Shown here one piece after another: positions 9,841 to 17,736 of a stretch of 64,000 nucleotides of DNA; position 1 is the first letter of the stretch; each line of letters begins with the position of its first letter. The notes beneath the pieces are model-generated. The model was not told the origin of the DNA. It saw nothing but the letters and a program-made list of their open reading frames with translations, and did not search any database. The translations under genes and the position numbers were made by a program. The DNA comes from Mesorhizobium sp. (GTDB lineage Bacteria > Pseudomonadota > Alphaproteobacteria > Rhizobiales > Rhizobiaceae): NCBI GenBank assembly GCA_004020315.1, contig SAQG01000015.1:32503-96502 (forward strand), given 5' to 3'.

Positions 9841-10780
9841 AATAAAACCTGTAGTCCTGCGCGATCTCGTTGCCGAGCCTGGTGTTGTCGCGAATGAAAT
9901 TGGCCAGGAATTCATGCAGGCCGGCGTCGAATATGTCCTTGATCGAGCCGGCCGTCAGCATGGCCTGGGTCCTGCCGGCTGTCGCGTGACAGGCATGGCG
10001 TTCGCCATAATCGTCCCCCAGGAATTTCAGGTGCTCCGTCAGGAAACGGTAGCAGAAGGTCAGCGAACGCGGCATGCGGACATTGAGGATCAGATAGTCG
10101 GCGATGTTGCTCGGCTTGTAGTCGGCGTCGTAAACCCAGCGGTAGGAACGGTGCGCCGACACCGAGCGAAGGATCGATTCCCACTGGTAATTGTCAAGCG
10201 TCGAGCCGACCCACGAAATCGACGGCAACAGCACGTAGTATTTCACGTCCAGGATACGTGCCGTGTTGTCGGCGCGTTCGACATAGGTGCCGAGCTGGGA
10301 GAAATCGAAGATCTCGTTGCGCAGCATGGTGCCGTAGAACGCGCCGCGGATCAGCGCCGTTTCGCGCTTGATCGCGTCAAGCACGTTGGGCAGGTCGCGT
10401 TCGTCGATCGGCTTGGCCAGCATGCGCTTCAGCGACATCCAGGCCTCGTTGATGCTTTCCCAGGTTTCGCGCGTCAGCGCGGTGCGCACCATGCGAGCGT
10501 TGTTGCGGGCGGTTTCGATCGAGGCCATCGTGCTCGATGGGTTTGACGTGTCGCGCAGGACGAAATCGGCGACATTGGCGGCGGTATAGTCGGAGTATTT
10601 CTGCGTGAAGGCAGCATCCGAACCAGCGCTGAGCAGCACCGAATTCCACTCTTCGGAGGCGTTCTGGGTGCGGGTCAGCGCCATGCGCAGGCCGGCATCG
10701 ACCAGCCGCGCCATGTTTTCCGCCCGCTCGATGTAGCGGTTCATCCAGTAGAGCCCGTTGGCGGTGCGGCCGAGAAGCAT
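9839..10780 (-). CDS. Alpha-E domain protein of the Anbu cluster
   Basis: Helical protein of 313 residues starting MLLGRTANGLYWMNRYIERA, the hallmark start of the alpha-E (DUF403) family. Conserved features include RAENMARLVDAG, FVERADNTARILDVKYY-like text (here TYVERADNTARILD) and SYRWVYDAD. The family has no proven activity and is predicted to work with ATP-grasp partners in peptide synthesis or modification. SD-like GAGGCAAG precedes the ATG. The stop codon is formed at the edge of a P1 palindrome. Upstream spacing to the ATP-grasp gene is enlarged to 478 bases by an inserted S23 cassette. Confidence 0.87.
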   Translation of the reverse strand: MLLGRTANGLYWMNRYIERAENMARLVDAGLRMALTRTQNASEEWNSVLLSAGSDAAFTQKYSDYTAANVADFVLRDTSNPSSTMASIETARNNARMVRTALTRETWESINEAWMSLKRMLAKPIDERDLPNVLDAIKRETALIRGAFYGTMLRNEIFDFSQLGTYVERADNTARILDVKYYVLLPSISWVGSTLDNYQWESILRSVSAHRSYRWVYDADYKPSNIADYLILNVRMPRSLTFCYRFLTEHLKFLGDDYGERHACHATAGRTQAMLTAGSIKDIFDAGLHEFLANFIRDNTRLGNEIAQDYRFY

Positions 10781-10799
10781 GTCAACTTGCCTCGATACT

Positions 10800-11260
10800 G
10801 AGCGAGTAGCGAATAGGGAATAGCGAATAGGGGAAAATCGACTTCATAACTTCTGTTGCAGACTCCTGATCATTGAACGCAGCATTTTCCCGATCTCATC
10901 GGCCTGACCAAGTAAACGCACCACGTCCACCTCAATCATCAAGCCCACTCTCCCAGACAAGATCAGATGTGTCTCCAGCTCCTTGAGGGAACCCTGCGCT
11001 ATGCGAAGGGACTGAATGAAGGATCCAGTATTTTCTCGCCCATGCCCTTCGGCGATGTTTGCCGCAACGGATACGGACGATCGCCGTATCTGGGAGGTCA
11101 TTCCGTAGACTTCGCTGTTTGGGAACGCTTTCGTGCCCGAATAGCAATCCACCGCCAACTCAACTGACGCCTTCCAAACAATCAGGTCCTTGTAGGAGTT
11201 AATGGTCGTCCCGCCCTCCTCATTTCTCTACTCACTATTCGCAATTCGCCATTCGCTCTA
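10800..11260. mobile_element. IVS-like cassette with terminal inverted repeats carrying an S23 gene
   Basis: Two ends match in inverted orientation: 10800-10830 (GAGCGAGTAGCGAATAGGGA...) and the reverse complement of 11228-11258 (GAGCGAATGGCGAATTGCGA...), 25 of 31 positions identical. Each is built of GCGAATAG-like units. The cassette carries one four-helix-bundle (S23/IVP) gene. One boundary is at the TAG stop of the CP-ATP-grasp gene, the other lies just upstream of the alpha-E ribosome binding site. It resembles the intervening sequences of bacterial 23S rRNA, which have complementary ends and encode S23 proteins, but here it sits within an mRNA operon. Confidence 0.65.
10844..11209 (-). 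CDS. Four-helix-bundle S23 (IVP) protein, apparent ACG start
   Basis: Small helical protein of the TIGR02436 / 23S rRNA intervening-sequence family. Family text is clear: SYKDLIVWKASVELAVD, then EVYGMTSQIRRSSVSVAANIAEG and GSFIQSLRIAQGSLKELETH. The family N-terminus needs initiation upstream of the first TTG (11158). In frame, the codon at the right place is ACG (11209-11207), followed by ACC ATT AAC TCC TAC, with AGGAGGGCGG just before it, as if ATG had mutated to ACG. If ACG is not used, a protein of 104 residues lacking the first helix would start at TTG 11158. Function of the family is unknown. Confidence 0.72.
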   Translation of the reverse strand, partial: TTINSYKDLIVWKASVELAVDCYSGTKAFPNSEVYGMTSQIRRSSVSVAANIAEGHGRENTGSFIQSLRIAQGSLKELETHLILSGRVGLMIEVDVVRLLGQADEIGKMLRSMIRSLQQKL

Positions 11261-12694
11261 ATCATCCAGCACCCAGGTATCCTTCGTCCCGCCGCCCTGC
11301 GATGAGTTGACCACCAGCGAGCCCTCCTTCAGCGCCACGCGCGTCAGCCCGCCCGGCACGATCTGGATGCGGTCGGAAACCAGCACGTAGGGCCTGAGAT
11401 CGACATGGCGCGGCGCCAGCCCCTTGTCTGTCAGGATCGGACAGGTCGACAGCGCCAGTGTCGGCTGGGCGATGTAGTTCGACGGTCTTGCCGTGAGTTT
11501 TTTGGAAAAATCCTCGCATTCCTTCTTGGTCGCCGCCGGCCCGACCAGCATGCCGTAGCCGCCGGAGCCATGCACCTCCTTCACCACCAGCTCGTCGATA
11601 TGTTCGAGCACGTATTTCAGGCTGTCCGGCTCCGAGCAGCGCCAGGTCGGGATATTGCCGAGGATCGCTTTGCGGCCGGTATAGAATTCGACGATTTCGG
11701 GCATGTAGGAATAGATAGCCTTGTCGTCGGCGATGCCTGTTCCCGGCGCATTGGCGATGGTGATGTTGCCGGCGCGGTAGACATCCATGATCCCCGGCAC
11801 GCCAAGTGCCGAGTCCGGACGGAAGGTCAGCGGATCGAGGAAAGAATCGTCCACCCTTCGATAAAGCACGTCGATCTGCTTGTAGCCTTCGGTCGTGCGC
11901 ATCGCGACGTGGCCATCGACGACGCGCAGATCCTGCCCCTCGACAAGCTGCACACCCATCTGGTCGGCAAGGAAGGCATGTTCGAAATAGGCGGAGTTGA
12001 AGCTGCCCGGCGTCAGCACGGCAATGGTCGGCGCACCCTTGGTGCTTTGCGGCCGCACCGCCGCCAGCGACTGGCGCAAGAGCTGCGGATAGTTCTCCAC
12101 CGGCCGCACCTTGATCTGCTGGAACAGCTCGGGAAAGAGCTGCATCATCGTCTCACGGTTCTCCAGCATGTAGGAGACGCCGGACGGCGTGCGCGCATTG
12201 TCCTCCAGCACATAGAATTCGTTCTCGCTGATGCGCACGATATCGACGCCAATGATATGAGTGTAGACGCCGGCCGGCGGCCGCACCCCGATCATCTCCG
12301 GCAGAAACGCCTCGTTCTTGGCGATCAATTCCTTGGGGACGCGCCCGGCGCGCAAGATCTCCTGGCGGTGGTAGATATCGTCGAGAAAGGCGTTCAGCGC
12401 CTGGACGCGCTGCTCGATGCCTTGCGTCAGCCGTCGCCATTCATTGCCGGAAATGATGCGCGGAACGATATCGAAGGGAATAAGGCGCTCGGAGGCTTCC
12501 TGCTCGCCATAGACGGCAAAGGTGATGCCGGTCTTGCGAAAGACGCGTTCGGCGTCCTGCATCTTCTCGGTAAGCCTGGCCGGGTCCTGCTCCTTCAGCC
12601 AGCGGTCGTAAGCCGAATACGGTTTTCTCAATCCGGAGATTTCCGGAAGCATTTCGTCGAACGCTGCCAATCGCATACTCCCCTGTGAGGCCAT
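11258..12694 (-). CDS. Circularly permuted ATP-grasp type 2 protein
   Basis: Protein of about 478 residues. Recognisable family segments are WLKEQDPARL, LIPFDIVPRIISGNEW, YVLEDNARTPSGVSYMLENR, and the C-terminal ELVVKEVHGSGGYGMLVGP and YVLVSDRIQIVPGGLTRVAL. The rearranged order of glycine-rich and metal-binding parts defines the circularly permuted ATP-grasp. It is predicted to ligate amino groups to carboxylates using ATP; the substrate is unknown. The start ATG at 12694 (MASQGSMRLAAF) is preferred; an ATG at 12676 has its SD too close, and a TTG further out is less likely. First gene of the Anbu-type cluster. Confidence 0.85.
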   Translation of the reverse strand: MASQGSMRLAAFDEMLPEISGLRKPYSAYDRWLKEQDPARLTEKMQDAERVFRKTGITFAVYGEQEASERLIPFDIVPRIISGNEWRRLTQGIEQRVQALNAFLDDIYHRQEILRAGRVPKELIAKNEAFLPEMIGVRPPAGVYTHIIGVDIVRISENEFYVLEDNARTPSGVSYMLENRETMMQLFPELFQQIKVRPVENYPQLLRQSLAAVRPQSTKGAPTIAVLTPGSFNSAYFEHAFLADQMGVQLVEGQDLRVVDGHVAMRTTEGYKQIDVLYRRVDDSFLDPLTFRPDSALGVPGIMDVYRAGNITIANAPGTGIADDKAIYSYMPEIVEFYTGRKAILGNIPTWRCSEPDSLKYVLEHIDELVVKEVHGSGGYGMLVGPAATKKECEDFSKKLTARPSNYIAQPTLALSTCPILTDKGLAPRHVDLRPYVLVSDRIQIVPGGLTRVALKEGSLVVNSSQGGGTKDTWVLDD

Positions 12695-12842
12695 TTCACT
12701 GGCGTCACCGGAGAAAATCAAGCGCAATCGGTGATTTGGAGGATGTTGGCGATCAGTATGTCACGGCCTGCCTAAAATTAGGGCAGCGCCGATAAGGCTG
12801 GGTCATGCTTTGCCTTGTGCCCGGGCAGGCGGCCGGCGCCGC

Positions 12843-13079
12843 TCAGAACGCGCGGAAGGTAACGAGCGTAAACGTGTCCTTGATGCCGGGAAGAATCTGC
12901 ACCTTCTCGTTGACGAAATGGCCGATGTCTTCCTCGTCGTCGACATAGAATTTGGCGAGCAGATCATAGTTGCCGGCGGTCGAGTAGATTTCCGAAGCGA
13001 TCTCGGCATCGGCCAATGCGCTGGCAACATCATAGGCCCTGCCCAGATCGCACTTTATCTGCACGAAGAATGCCTTCAT
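12843..13079 (-). CDS. Stand-alone Lrp/AsnC ligand-binding (RAM) domain protein
   Basis: Protein of 78 residues starting MKAFFVQIKCDLGRAYDVAS. It matches the C-terminal ligand-binding domain of Lrp/AsnC regulators (AEIASEIYSTAGNYDLLAKFYVDD), without a helix-turn-helix. Stand-alone RAM-domain proteins bind amino acids or form oligomers; a regulatory or sensing role is likely. The ATG at 13079 was chosen because the frame upstream has no conserved sequence. The gene ends 224 bases before the end of tgt on the same strand. Confidence 0.82.
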   Translation of the reverse strand: MKAFFVQIKCDLGRAYDVASALADAEIASEIYSTAGNYDLLAKFYVDDEEDIGHFVNEKVQILPGIKDTFTLVTFRAF

Positions 13080-13303
13080 TGCCCGGTCCTGCTCAAGCTC
13101 GTACCCAGAAGCGGCCCTTGTGGCAGACTGCCGCCCGGCTTTCAAGCATCAGGACGGCGCTCAGGCAGAACACGACCTAGGTGCAGCCAATCGCCAAAAT
13201 GTGCTGATCGTCGGGCCGGACGGCAAGGATTACCCGACGGCAGTTTCCGCATCATCGGCTGCAGCCTGCGCGCATTCACTTCGCTGAGCACTTGAGCGCT
13301 TGG

Positions 13304-14434
13304 TCACATCGCTGGAAGATCGCCCCTCGCCCAGCCCGCCGAAATCTCTGCCGTCCGCGCCTCGAAGGCGCCGACCTCGATGGCGGCACGAATCTCCTGC
13401 ATCAGCTTCTGGTAGTAGGAAAGATTGTTCCAGGTCAGAAGCATCGCCCCCAGCGCTTCTTGCGAGCGGACCAGATGGTGCAGATAGGCGCGTGAATAAT
13501 CTCTGGCGGCCGGGCAGTCGCTCTCCTCGTCCAGCGGGCGCGGATCGTCGGCATGACGGGCGTTGCGCAGATTGACCTTGCCGCGCCGAGTGTAGGCGAG
13601 GCCATGACGGCCGGCGCGTGTCGGCATCACGCAATCGAACATGTCGATGCCGCGCGCCACCGATTTCAATATGTCGTCCGGCGTGCCGACGCCCATCAGA
13701 TAACGCGGCCTGTCCACCGGCAGCTCCGGACAGGTGATGTCGAGCATTTCGAGCATCACCGCCTGCGGCTCTCCGACCGCCAGCCCGCCGATGGCATAGC
13801 CCTTGAGGTCCATTGCTTTCAACGCCTGCGCCGAACTCAGCCGTAAGGCGGGTATGTCGCCGCCCTGAACGATGCCGAACATCGCCTTGCCCTGCTGGTC
13901 GCCGAAAGCCGCCTTGCAACGCTCGGCCCAGCGCAGCGACAGCTCCATGGCCCGCTCGATCTCCTTCTCCATGGCCGGCAACGCGGTGCATTCGTCGAGC
14001 TGCATCTGGATGTCGGAATCGAGCAGCCCCTGGATCTCGATCGAGCGCTCCGGCGACATCTCATAGGCGGCGCCGTCGATATGCGAGCGGAAGGTGACGC
14101 CCTTTTCGGTCAGTTTCCTAAGCTTCGACAGCGACATCACCTGGAAGCCGCCGCTGTCGGTCAGGATCGGATGCGGCCAGCGGGCGAATTCATGCAGGCC
14201 GCCAAGCCGCGCCACACGTTCGGCCCCGGGCCGCAGCATCAGATGATAGGTGTTGCCCAGGATGATGTCCGAGCCGACGCCGCGCACCTGATCCATATAC
14301 ATGGTCTTGACGGTGCCGCCGGTGCCGACCGGCATGAAGGCCGGCGTGCGGATTTCTCCGCGCGGCATGGTGATTACGCCGCGCCGCGCTTTGCCGTCGG
14401 TCGCCAGCACCTTGAAGGTGAACGCCTTAGTCAT
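13304..14434 (-). CDS. tgt: tRNA-guanine transglycosylase (queuine tRNA-ribosyltransferase)
   Basis: Enzyme of 376 residues that exchanges guanine 34 for preQ1 in tRNAs with GUN anticodons. The active site is intact: Asp in ILTDSGGFQVMSL, GGLAVGE, LMGVGTP, and the nucleophile Asp in FDCVMPTRAGRHG. The zinc site is not: where E. coli has C-x-C-x2-C, this reads EESDCPAARDYSRAYLHH, keeping one Cys and the His but with Ser and Ala at the other positions. The start overlaps the queA stop by four bases (ATGA), so both queuosine genes are translationally coupled. Confidence 0.94.
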   Translation of the reverse strand: MTKAFTFKVLATDGKARRGVITMPRGEIRTPAFMPVGTGGTVKTMYMDQVRGVGSDIILGNTYHLMLRPGAERVARLGGLHEFARWPHPILTDSGGFQVMSLSKLRKLTEKGVTFRSHIDGAAYEMSPERSIEIQGLLDSDIQMQLDECTALPAMEKEIERAMELSLRWAERCKAAFGDQQGKAMFGIVQGGDIPALRLSSAQALKAMDLKGYAIGGLAVGEPQAVMLEMLDITCPELPVDRPRYLMGVGTPDDILKSVARGIDMFDCVMPTRAGRHGLAYTRRGKVNLRNARHADDPRPLDEESDCPAARDYSRAYLHHLVRSQEALGAMLLTWNNLSYYQKLMQEIRAAIEVGAFEARTAEISAGWARGDLPAM

Positions 14435-15540
14435 TGAATTCCTTTTCCTATACCGGGCGCGCGTCCATTGTTCTCCTTGAACAGAAAACTTGCGTCACCG
14501 TAGGAATAGAACCTGTAGCGGTTCTCGATGGCATGCGCATAGGCCGCACGCATCGTTTCCAGACCGCTAAACGCCGAAACCAGCATGAACAGCGTCGAGC
14601 GCGGCAGATGGAAATTGGTCATCAGCATATCGGCGGTCTTAAAATGATAGCCGGGCGTTATGAAGATGTCGGTCGGGCCGGACCACGCGGCGAGCCGGCC
14701 GTTCCCCTGCGTGGCACTCTCCAGCAGGCGCAGCGACGTGGTACCGACGGCGATGATGCGCCCGCCACGCGCCTTTGCCGCGTTCAGCGCCTCGGCGGTT
14801 TCCGGGCTGACAGAACCGATCTCGGCATGCATCTTGTGGTCGGCGGTGTCATCGACTTTCACCGGCAGGAACGTGCCGGCGCCGACATGCAAGGTGACGA
14901 AGCGCCGTTCGACGCCTTTGGCATCGAGGCCGGCGAAAAGCTCGGGCGTGAAATGCAGACCGGCCGTGGGTGCCGCCACAGCGCCCTCCTCCCTGGCATA
15001 GATGGTCTGGTAGTCCTTGCGGTCGCGTTCGTCGTCGTCGCGCTTCGAGGCGATGTAAGGCGGCAGCGGAATGTGGCCGACTGCGTGCAGCGCCTCGTCG
15101 AGAAACGGACCTGACAGGTCAAAACCAAGCAAAGCCTCGCCGGCCTCGCCCTTCTCGATCACCGTAGCATCGAGCTGGCCGAGAAAGCAGGAATTGGCGT
15201 CATGGCCGAAATGGATTCGGTCACCGGCGGCGATGCGCTTGCCCGGCCGCATGAAAGCCAGCCAGCGGTCGGGGGCCACCCGCATGTGCAGCGTGGCTTC
15301 GACTTGCGCCGCTGCTTCGCCGCGCCGCCTGATGCCCTTCAACTGTGCCGGAATGACCTTGGTGTCGTTGAAGACCAGCACGTCACCGGCCTCGAGCAGG
15401 GACGGCAGCTCGCGAACCGTCCGGTCCTCGAGCCTCTCACCCGGCCTGACAACCAGCATTTTGGCACTGTCGCGCGGTTCGGCCGGTCGAAGCGCAATGC
15501 GCTCCTCCGGCAGATCAAAGTCGAAAAGGTCGACGCGCAA
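14431..15540 (-). CDS. queA: S-adenosylmethionine:tRNA ribosyltransferase-isomerase QueA
   Basis: Enzyme of 369 residues that transfers the ribosyl part of SAM to preQ1 in tRNA, giving epoxyqueuosine. It starts MRVDLFDFDLPEERIALRPA, the family hallmark, and contains VLVFNDTKVIPAQL, APTAGLHFTPEL and YHFKTADMLMTNFHLPRSTL. Normal length is 340-370 residues. It overlaps tgt by four bases and begins 12 bases after the upstream secreted-protein gene, so ppiA through tgt probably form one transcript. Confidence 0.96.
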   Translation of the reverse strand: MRVDLFDFDLPEERIALRPAEPRDSAKMLVVRPGERLEDRTVRELPSLLEAGDVLVFNDTKVIPAQLKGIRRRGEAAAQVEATLHMRVAPDRWLAFMRPGKRIAAGDRIHFGHDANSCFLGQLDATVIEKGEAGEALLGFDLSGPFLDEALHAVGHIPLPPYIASKRDDDERDRKDYQTIYAREEGAVAAPTAGLHFTPELFAGLDAKGVERRFVTLHVGAGTFLPVKVDDTADHKMHAEIGSVSPETAEALNAAKARGGRIIAVGTTSLRLLESATQGNGRLAAWSGPTDIFITPGYHFKTADMLMTNFHLPRSTLFMLVSAFSGLETMRAAYAHAIENRYRFYSYGDASFLFKENNGRAPGIGKGIQ

Positions 15541-15552
15541 GGAAATCCCGCC

Positions 15553-15951
15553 TCAAGGTTCCGGGCAGGTCACCGCCCAGGCGCCAACACCGTCGATGCT
15601 CAGCGTGCCGCCCATTGCGAAATTGGACTGTTCGCTGGCCTTGACCAGTCGCAATTTGGCGACGATCGAGTTGATGCCCCCATCGGTGAGATCGATCGCC
15701 ATGTGCTGGTCGTCTTCGAATGCCTGTCCAACGATGACTTTCGTCGAACCCGGCTGACCGTCAGTGGTCCAGTTCCTGCCGCCGGCATCTAGCCATACCC
15801 GCGCAACCGCGATGACGGCAGTGTGCCCCATCAGGATCTCGATCGATGCCGCGTCGCCTTCAGCGCTGCAAACGATCGATTCCGTCGCCAGCGCCGGAGT
15901 GGCCGCCGCGACAAGCATCAGAGTGATAGCCGCGACAGCCCGGTAAGTCAT
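15553..15951 (-). CDS. Putative secreted protein of unknown function
   Basis: Protein of 132 residues with a clear signal peptide (MTYRAVAAITLMLVAAATPA, cleavage likely after ALA at about 22). The mature part has two cysteines, in SIVCSAEGD and AVTCPEP, which could form a disulfide. No family is recognised. Its ATG overlaps the ppiB stop (ATGA) and queA follows after 12 bases, so it is part of the ppi-queA-tgt operon. A periplasmic location is inferred. Confidence 0.75.
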   Translation of the reverse strand: MTYRAVAAITLMLVAAATPALATESIVCSAEGDAASIEILMGHTAVIAVARVWLDAGGRNWTTDGQPGSTKVIVGQAFEDDQHMAIDLTDGGINSIVAKLRLVKASEQSNFAMGGTLSIDGVGAWAVTCPEP

Positions 15952-16460
15952 TTCACGTCGGCCGCGACCTTCAGCGACACGATCTTGTCGGGATCCGGCA
16001 CCGGGTCGCCGCGCTTGATCTTGTCGACATTGTCCATGCCTTCGATGACCTGGCCCCAGACCGTGTATTGGCGGTTAAGGAAGGCGGCATCGTCGAAGCA
16101 GATGAAGAACTGCGAGTTGGCCGAGTTCGGGTTCTGCGAGCGCGCCATAGAGCAGGTGCCGCGGCCGTGATTGGCGTTCGAGAACTCCGCCTTCAGGTCG
16201 GGCTTGTCGGAGCCGCCCGTGCCGGCGCGCGCCGGTGCGAAAGAGGGCTTTGTGGAATTGCCGAATTTCACGTCGCCGGTCTGCGCCATGAACCCCTCGA
16301 TGACGCGATGGAACACCACGCCGTCATAAGCGCCTTCGCGCGCCAGTTCCTTGATGCGGCCGACATGGCCAGGGGCCAGATCGGGAAACAGTTCGATGAC
16401 GACCTTGCCCTGGGTCGTTTCCATGATGAGCGCGTTCTCGCGGTCCTTGATCTCGGCCAT
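15948..16460 (-). CDS. ppiB: Cytoplasmic cyclophilin-type peptidyl-prolyl isomerase
   Basis: Cyclophilin of 170 residues without a signal peptide. It starts MAEIKDRENALIMETTQGKV and contains the catalytic core VVFHRVIEGFMAQTGD and SANSQFFICFDDAAFLNRQ. It speeds cis-trans isomerisation of X-Pro bonds during folding. The paralogue at 16489 is an exported version; the pair looks like an old duplication with one copy targeted to the periplasm. The symbol is by analogy to E. coli. Confidence 0.9.
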   Translation of the reverse strand: MAEIKDRENALIMETTQGKVVIELFPDLAPGHVGRIKELAREGAYDGVVFHRVIEGFMAQTGDVKFGNSTKPSFAPARAGTGGSDKPDLKAEFSNANHGRGTCSMARSQNPNSANSQFFICFDDAAFLNRQYTVWGQVIEGMDNVDKIKRGDPVPDPDKIVSLKVAADVK

Positions 16461-16488
16461 GTCGGAATATCCTTTGAAACAAATGGGT

Positions 16489-17079
16489 TTACTTGCCGTC
16501 GGCAGCGATGCGCACCTTGACCATGCGATCGGGTTCGGTGACAACCCCGTTCTGCGCCGCGTCGCCTTTCTTTATCTGATCCACCAACTCCATGCCTTTT
16601 TCGACATTGCCGACGATGGTGTACTGGCCATCGAGCGGCGGCGCCGGCGCGAACATGATGAAGAACTGTGAATTGGCGGAATCCGGGTCCTGCGAGCGCG
16701 CCATGCCGACCACGCCGCGTTCGTAGCGCTCGGTCTTCGAGAATTCGGCCGGCAAATCGGGAAGATCGGAACCTCCGGTGCCGACAGCGTCGGCGCTGAA
16801 GCCGTTCTTCATGTTGCCGAACTTCACGTCGCCGGTCTGCGCCATGAAGCCGTCGATGACACGGTGGAAAGCGACGTTGTCGTAAGCGCCCTGCCGCACC
16901 AGCTTCTTGATCTGCTCGACATGCTTCGGCGCAAGATTGGGCCTGAGCGCAATGGTCACGTCGCCGTCCTTCAGCGTGATGATCATGGTGTTTTCCGGAT
17001 CGGCGGCGAACGCGGAAACGGATGCGGTCACAAGACCGAAAACAACGACAAAGCAGGTGGCGAGCCTTTTGAGCTGCAT
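16489..17079 (-). CDS. ppiA: Periplasmic cyclophilin-type peptidyl-prolyl isomerase
   Basis: Cyclophilin of 196 residues with a signal peptide (MQLKRLATCFVVVFGLVTAS, cleavage near AFA-A). The core VAFHRVIDGFMAQTGDVKFG and ANSQFFIMFAPAPPLDGQY is intact. The ATG at 17079 has GGAGAAAG upstream; the frame upstream runs into a palindromic element. It acts as a folding catalyst in the periplasm. It lies 28 bases upstream of ppiB on the same strand. Confidence 0.9.
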   Translation of the reverse strand: MQLKRLATCFVVVFGLVTASVSAFAADPENTMIITLKDGDVTIALRPNLAPKHVEQIKKLVRQGAYDNVAFHRVIDGFMAQTGDVKFGNMKNGFSADAVGTGGSDLPDLPAEFSKTERYERGVVGMARSQDPDSANSQFFIMFAPAPPLDGQYTIVGNVEKGMELVDQIKKGDAAQNGVVTEPDRMVKVRIAADGK

Positions 17080-17108
17080 GGATCTTTCTCCGAAAACCTT
17101 TGTTTCAC

Positions 17109-17154
17109 GCATGTCGTTGCCCCAAAACCGGGTTCCTACTTTTGGGCGACATGC
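17109..17154. repeat. Palindromic element, P5 family (GCATGTCG arms)
   Basis: Arms GCATGTCG (17109-17116) and CGACATGC (17147-17154), with inner CCCAAAA/TTTTGGG. A related element lies at 17737-17782, so this family brackets coaD. It sits one base before the coaD stop. Confidence 0.75.
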
Positions 17155-17155
17155 A

Positions 17156-17656
17156 TCATTTCGCGAATTTGGCGGCGAGCGCGCCGGCCACGGCCGCCGG
17201 CACGAAGGGGCGGATGTCGCCTCCCATCGAGGCTATCTGGCGGACAAGTGTGGCGGTAATGGTTCGCACCGAAGGGCTGGCGGGCAGAAAAACCGTCTGC
17301 AGTTCCGGGGCCATGGTCTCGTTCATGCCGGCCATCTGCATCTCGTAGTCGAGATCGGTGCCGTCCCGCAGGCCACGGATCATGATCGAGGCGCCCTGCT
17401 TCCTGGCCGCGTCGATGACCAGCCCGTCGAAGGCGACGACCTTGATGCGGGCGCCATCGCGGCCGAATTCGGCCTTCGTCGCGGCTTCGATGAGGCCGAC
17501 CCGTTCCTCGAACGAAAACAGCGGCTTCTTGCCGGGATGAATGCCGATCGCCGCATAGACGGTGTCGGCCACGGCCAGCGACGCCTTCAGCACGTCGAGA
17601 TGGCCGTTGGTCAGCGGGTCGAAGGAGCCGGCATAAAGGGCGATGCGTTCGGTCAT
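17156..17656 (-). CDS. coaD: Phosphopantetheine adenylyltransferase
   Basis: Enzyme of 166 residues that adenylates 4'-phosphopantetheine to dephospho-CoA. It starts MTERIALYAGSFDPLTNGHL with the nucleotidyltransferase motif TNGH. Also seen are IRGLRDGTDLDYEMQMAGMN and TITATLVRQIASMGGDIRPFVP. The ATG at 17656 gives the standard length; the upstream frame is not conserved. It is flanked on both sides by P5-type palindromes, so co-transcription with ppiA is uncertain. Confidence 0.95.
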   Translation of the reverse strand: MTERIALYAGSFDPLTNGHLDVLKASLAVADTVYAAIGIHPGKKPLFSFEERVGLIEAATKAEFGRDGARIKVVAFDGLVIDAARKQGASIMIRGLRDGTDLDYEMQMAGMNETMAPELQTVFLPASPSVRTITATLVRQIASMGGDIRPFVPAAVAGALAAKFAK

Positions 17657-17736
17657 GGCAGGTGCTTCTAGCGAGCCTCTCTCGCAAAGGCAAATCCGAT
17701 CGGCGACCCGCCAATGCCTGTCGCCAAAAGTGCGCA

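Noticed and set aside
15948..17079. Duplicate cyclophilins as an assembly error
   Set aside because: The two differ in sequence and only one has a signal peptide, so they are true paralogues.
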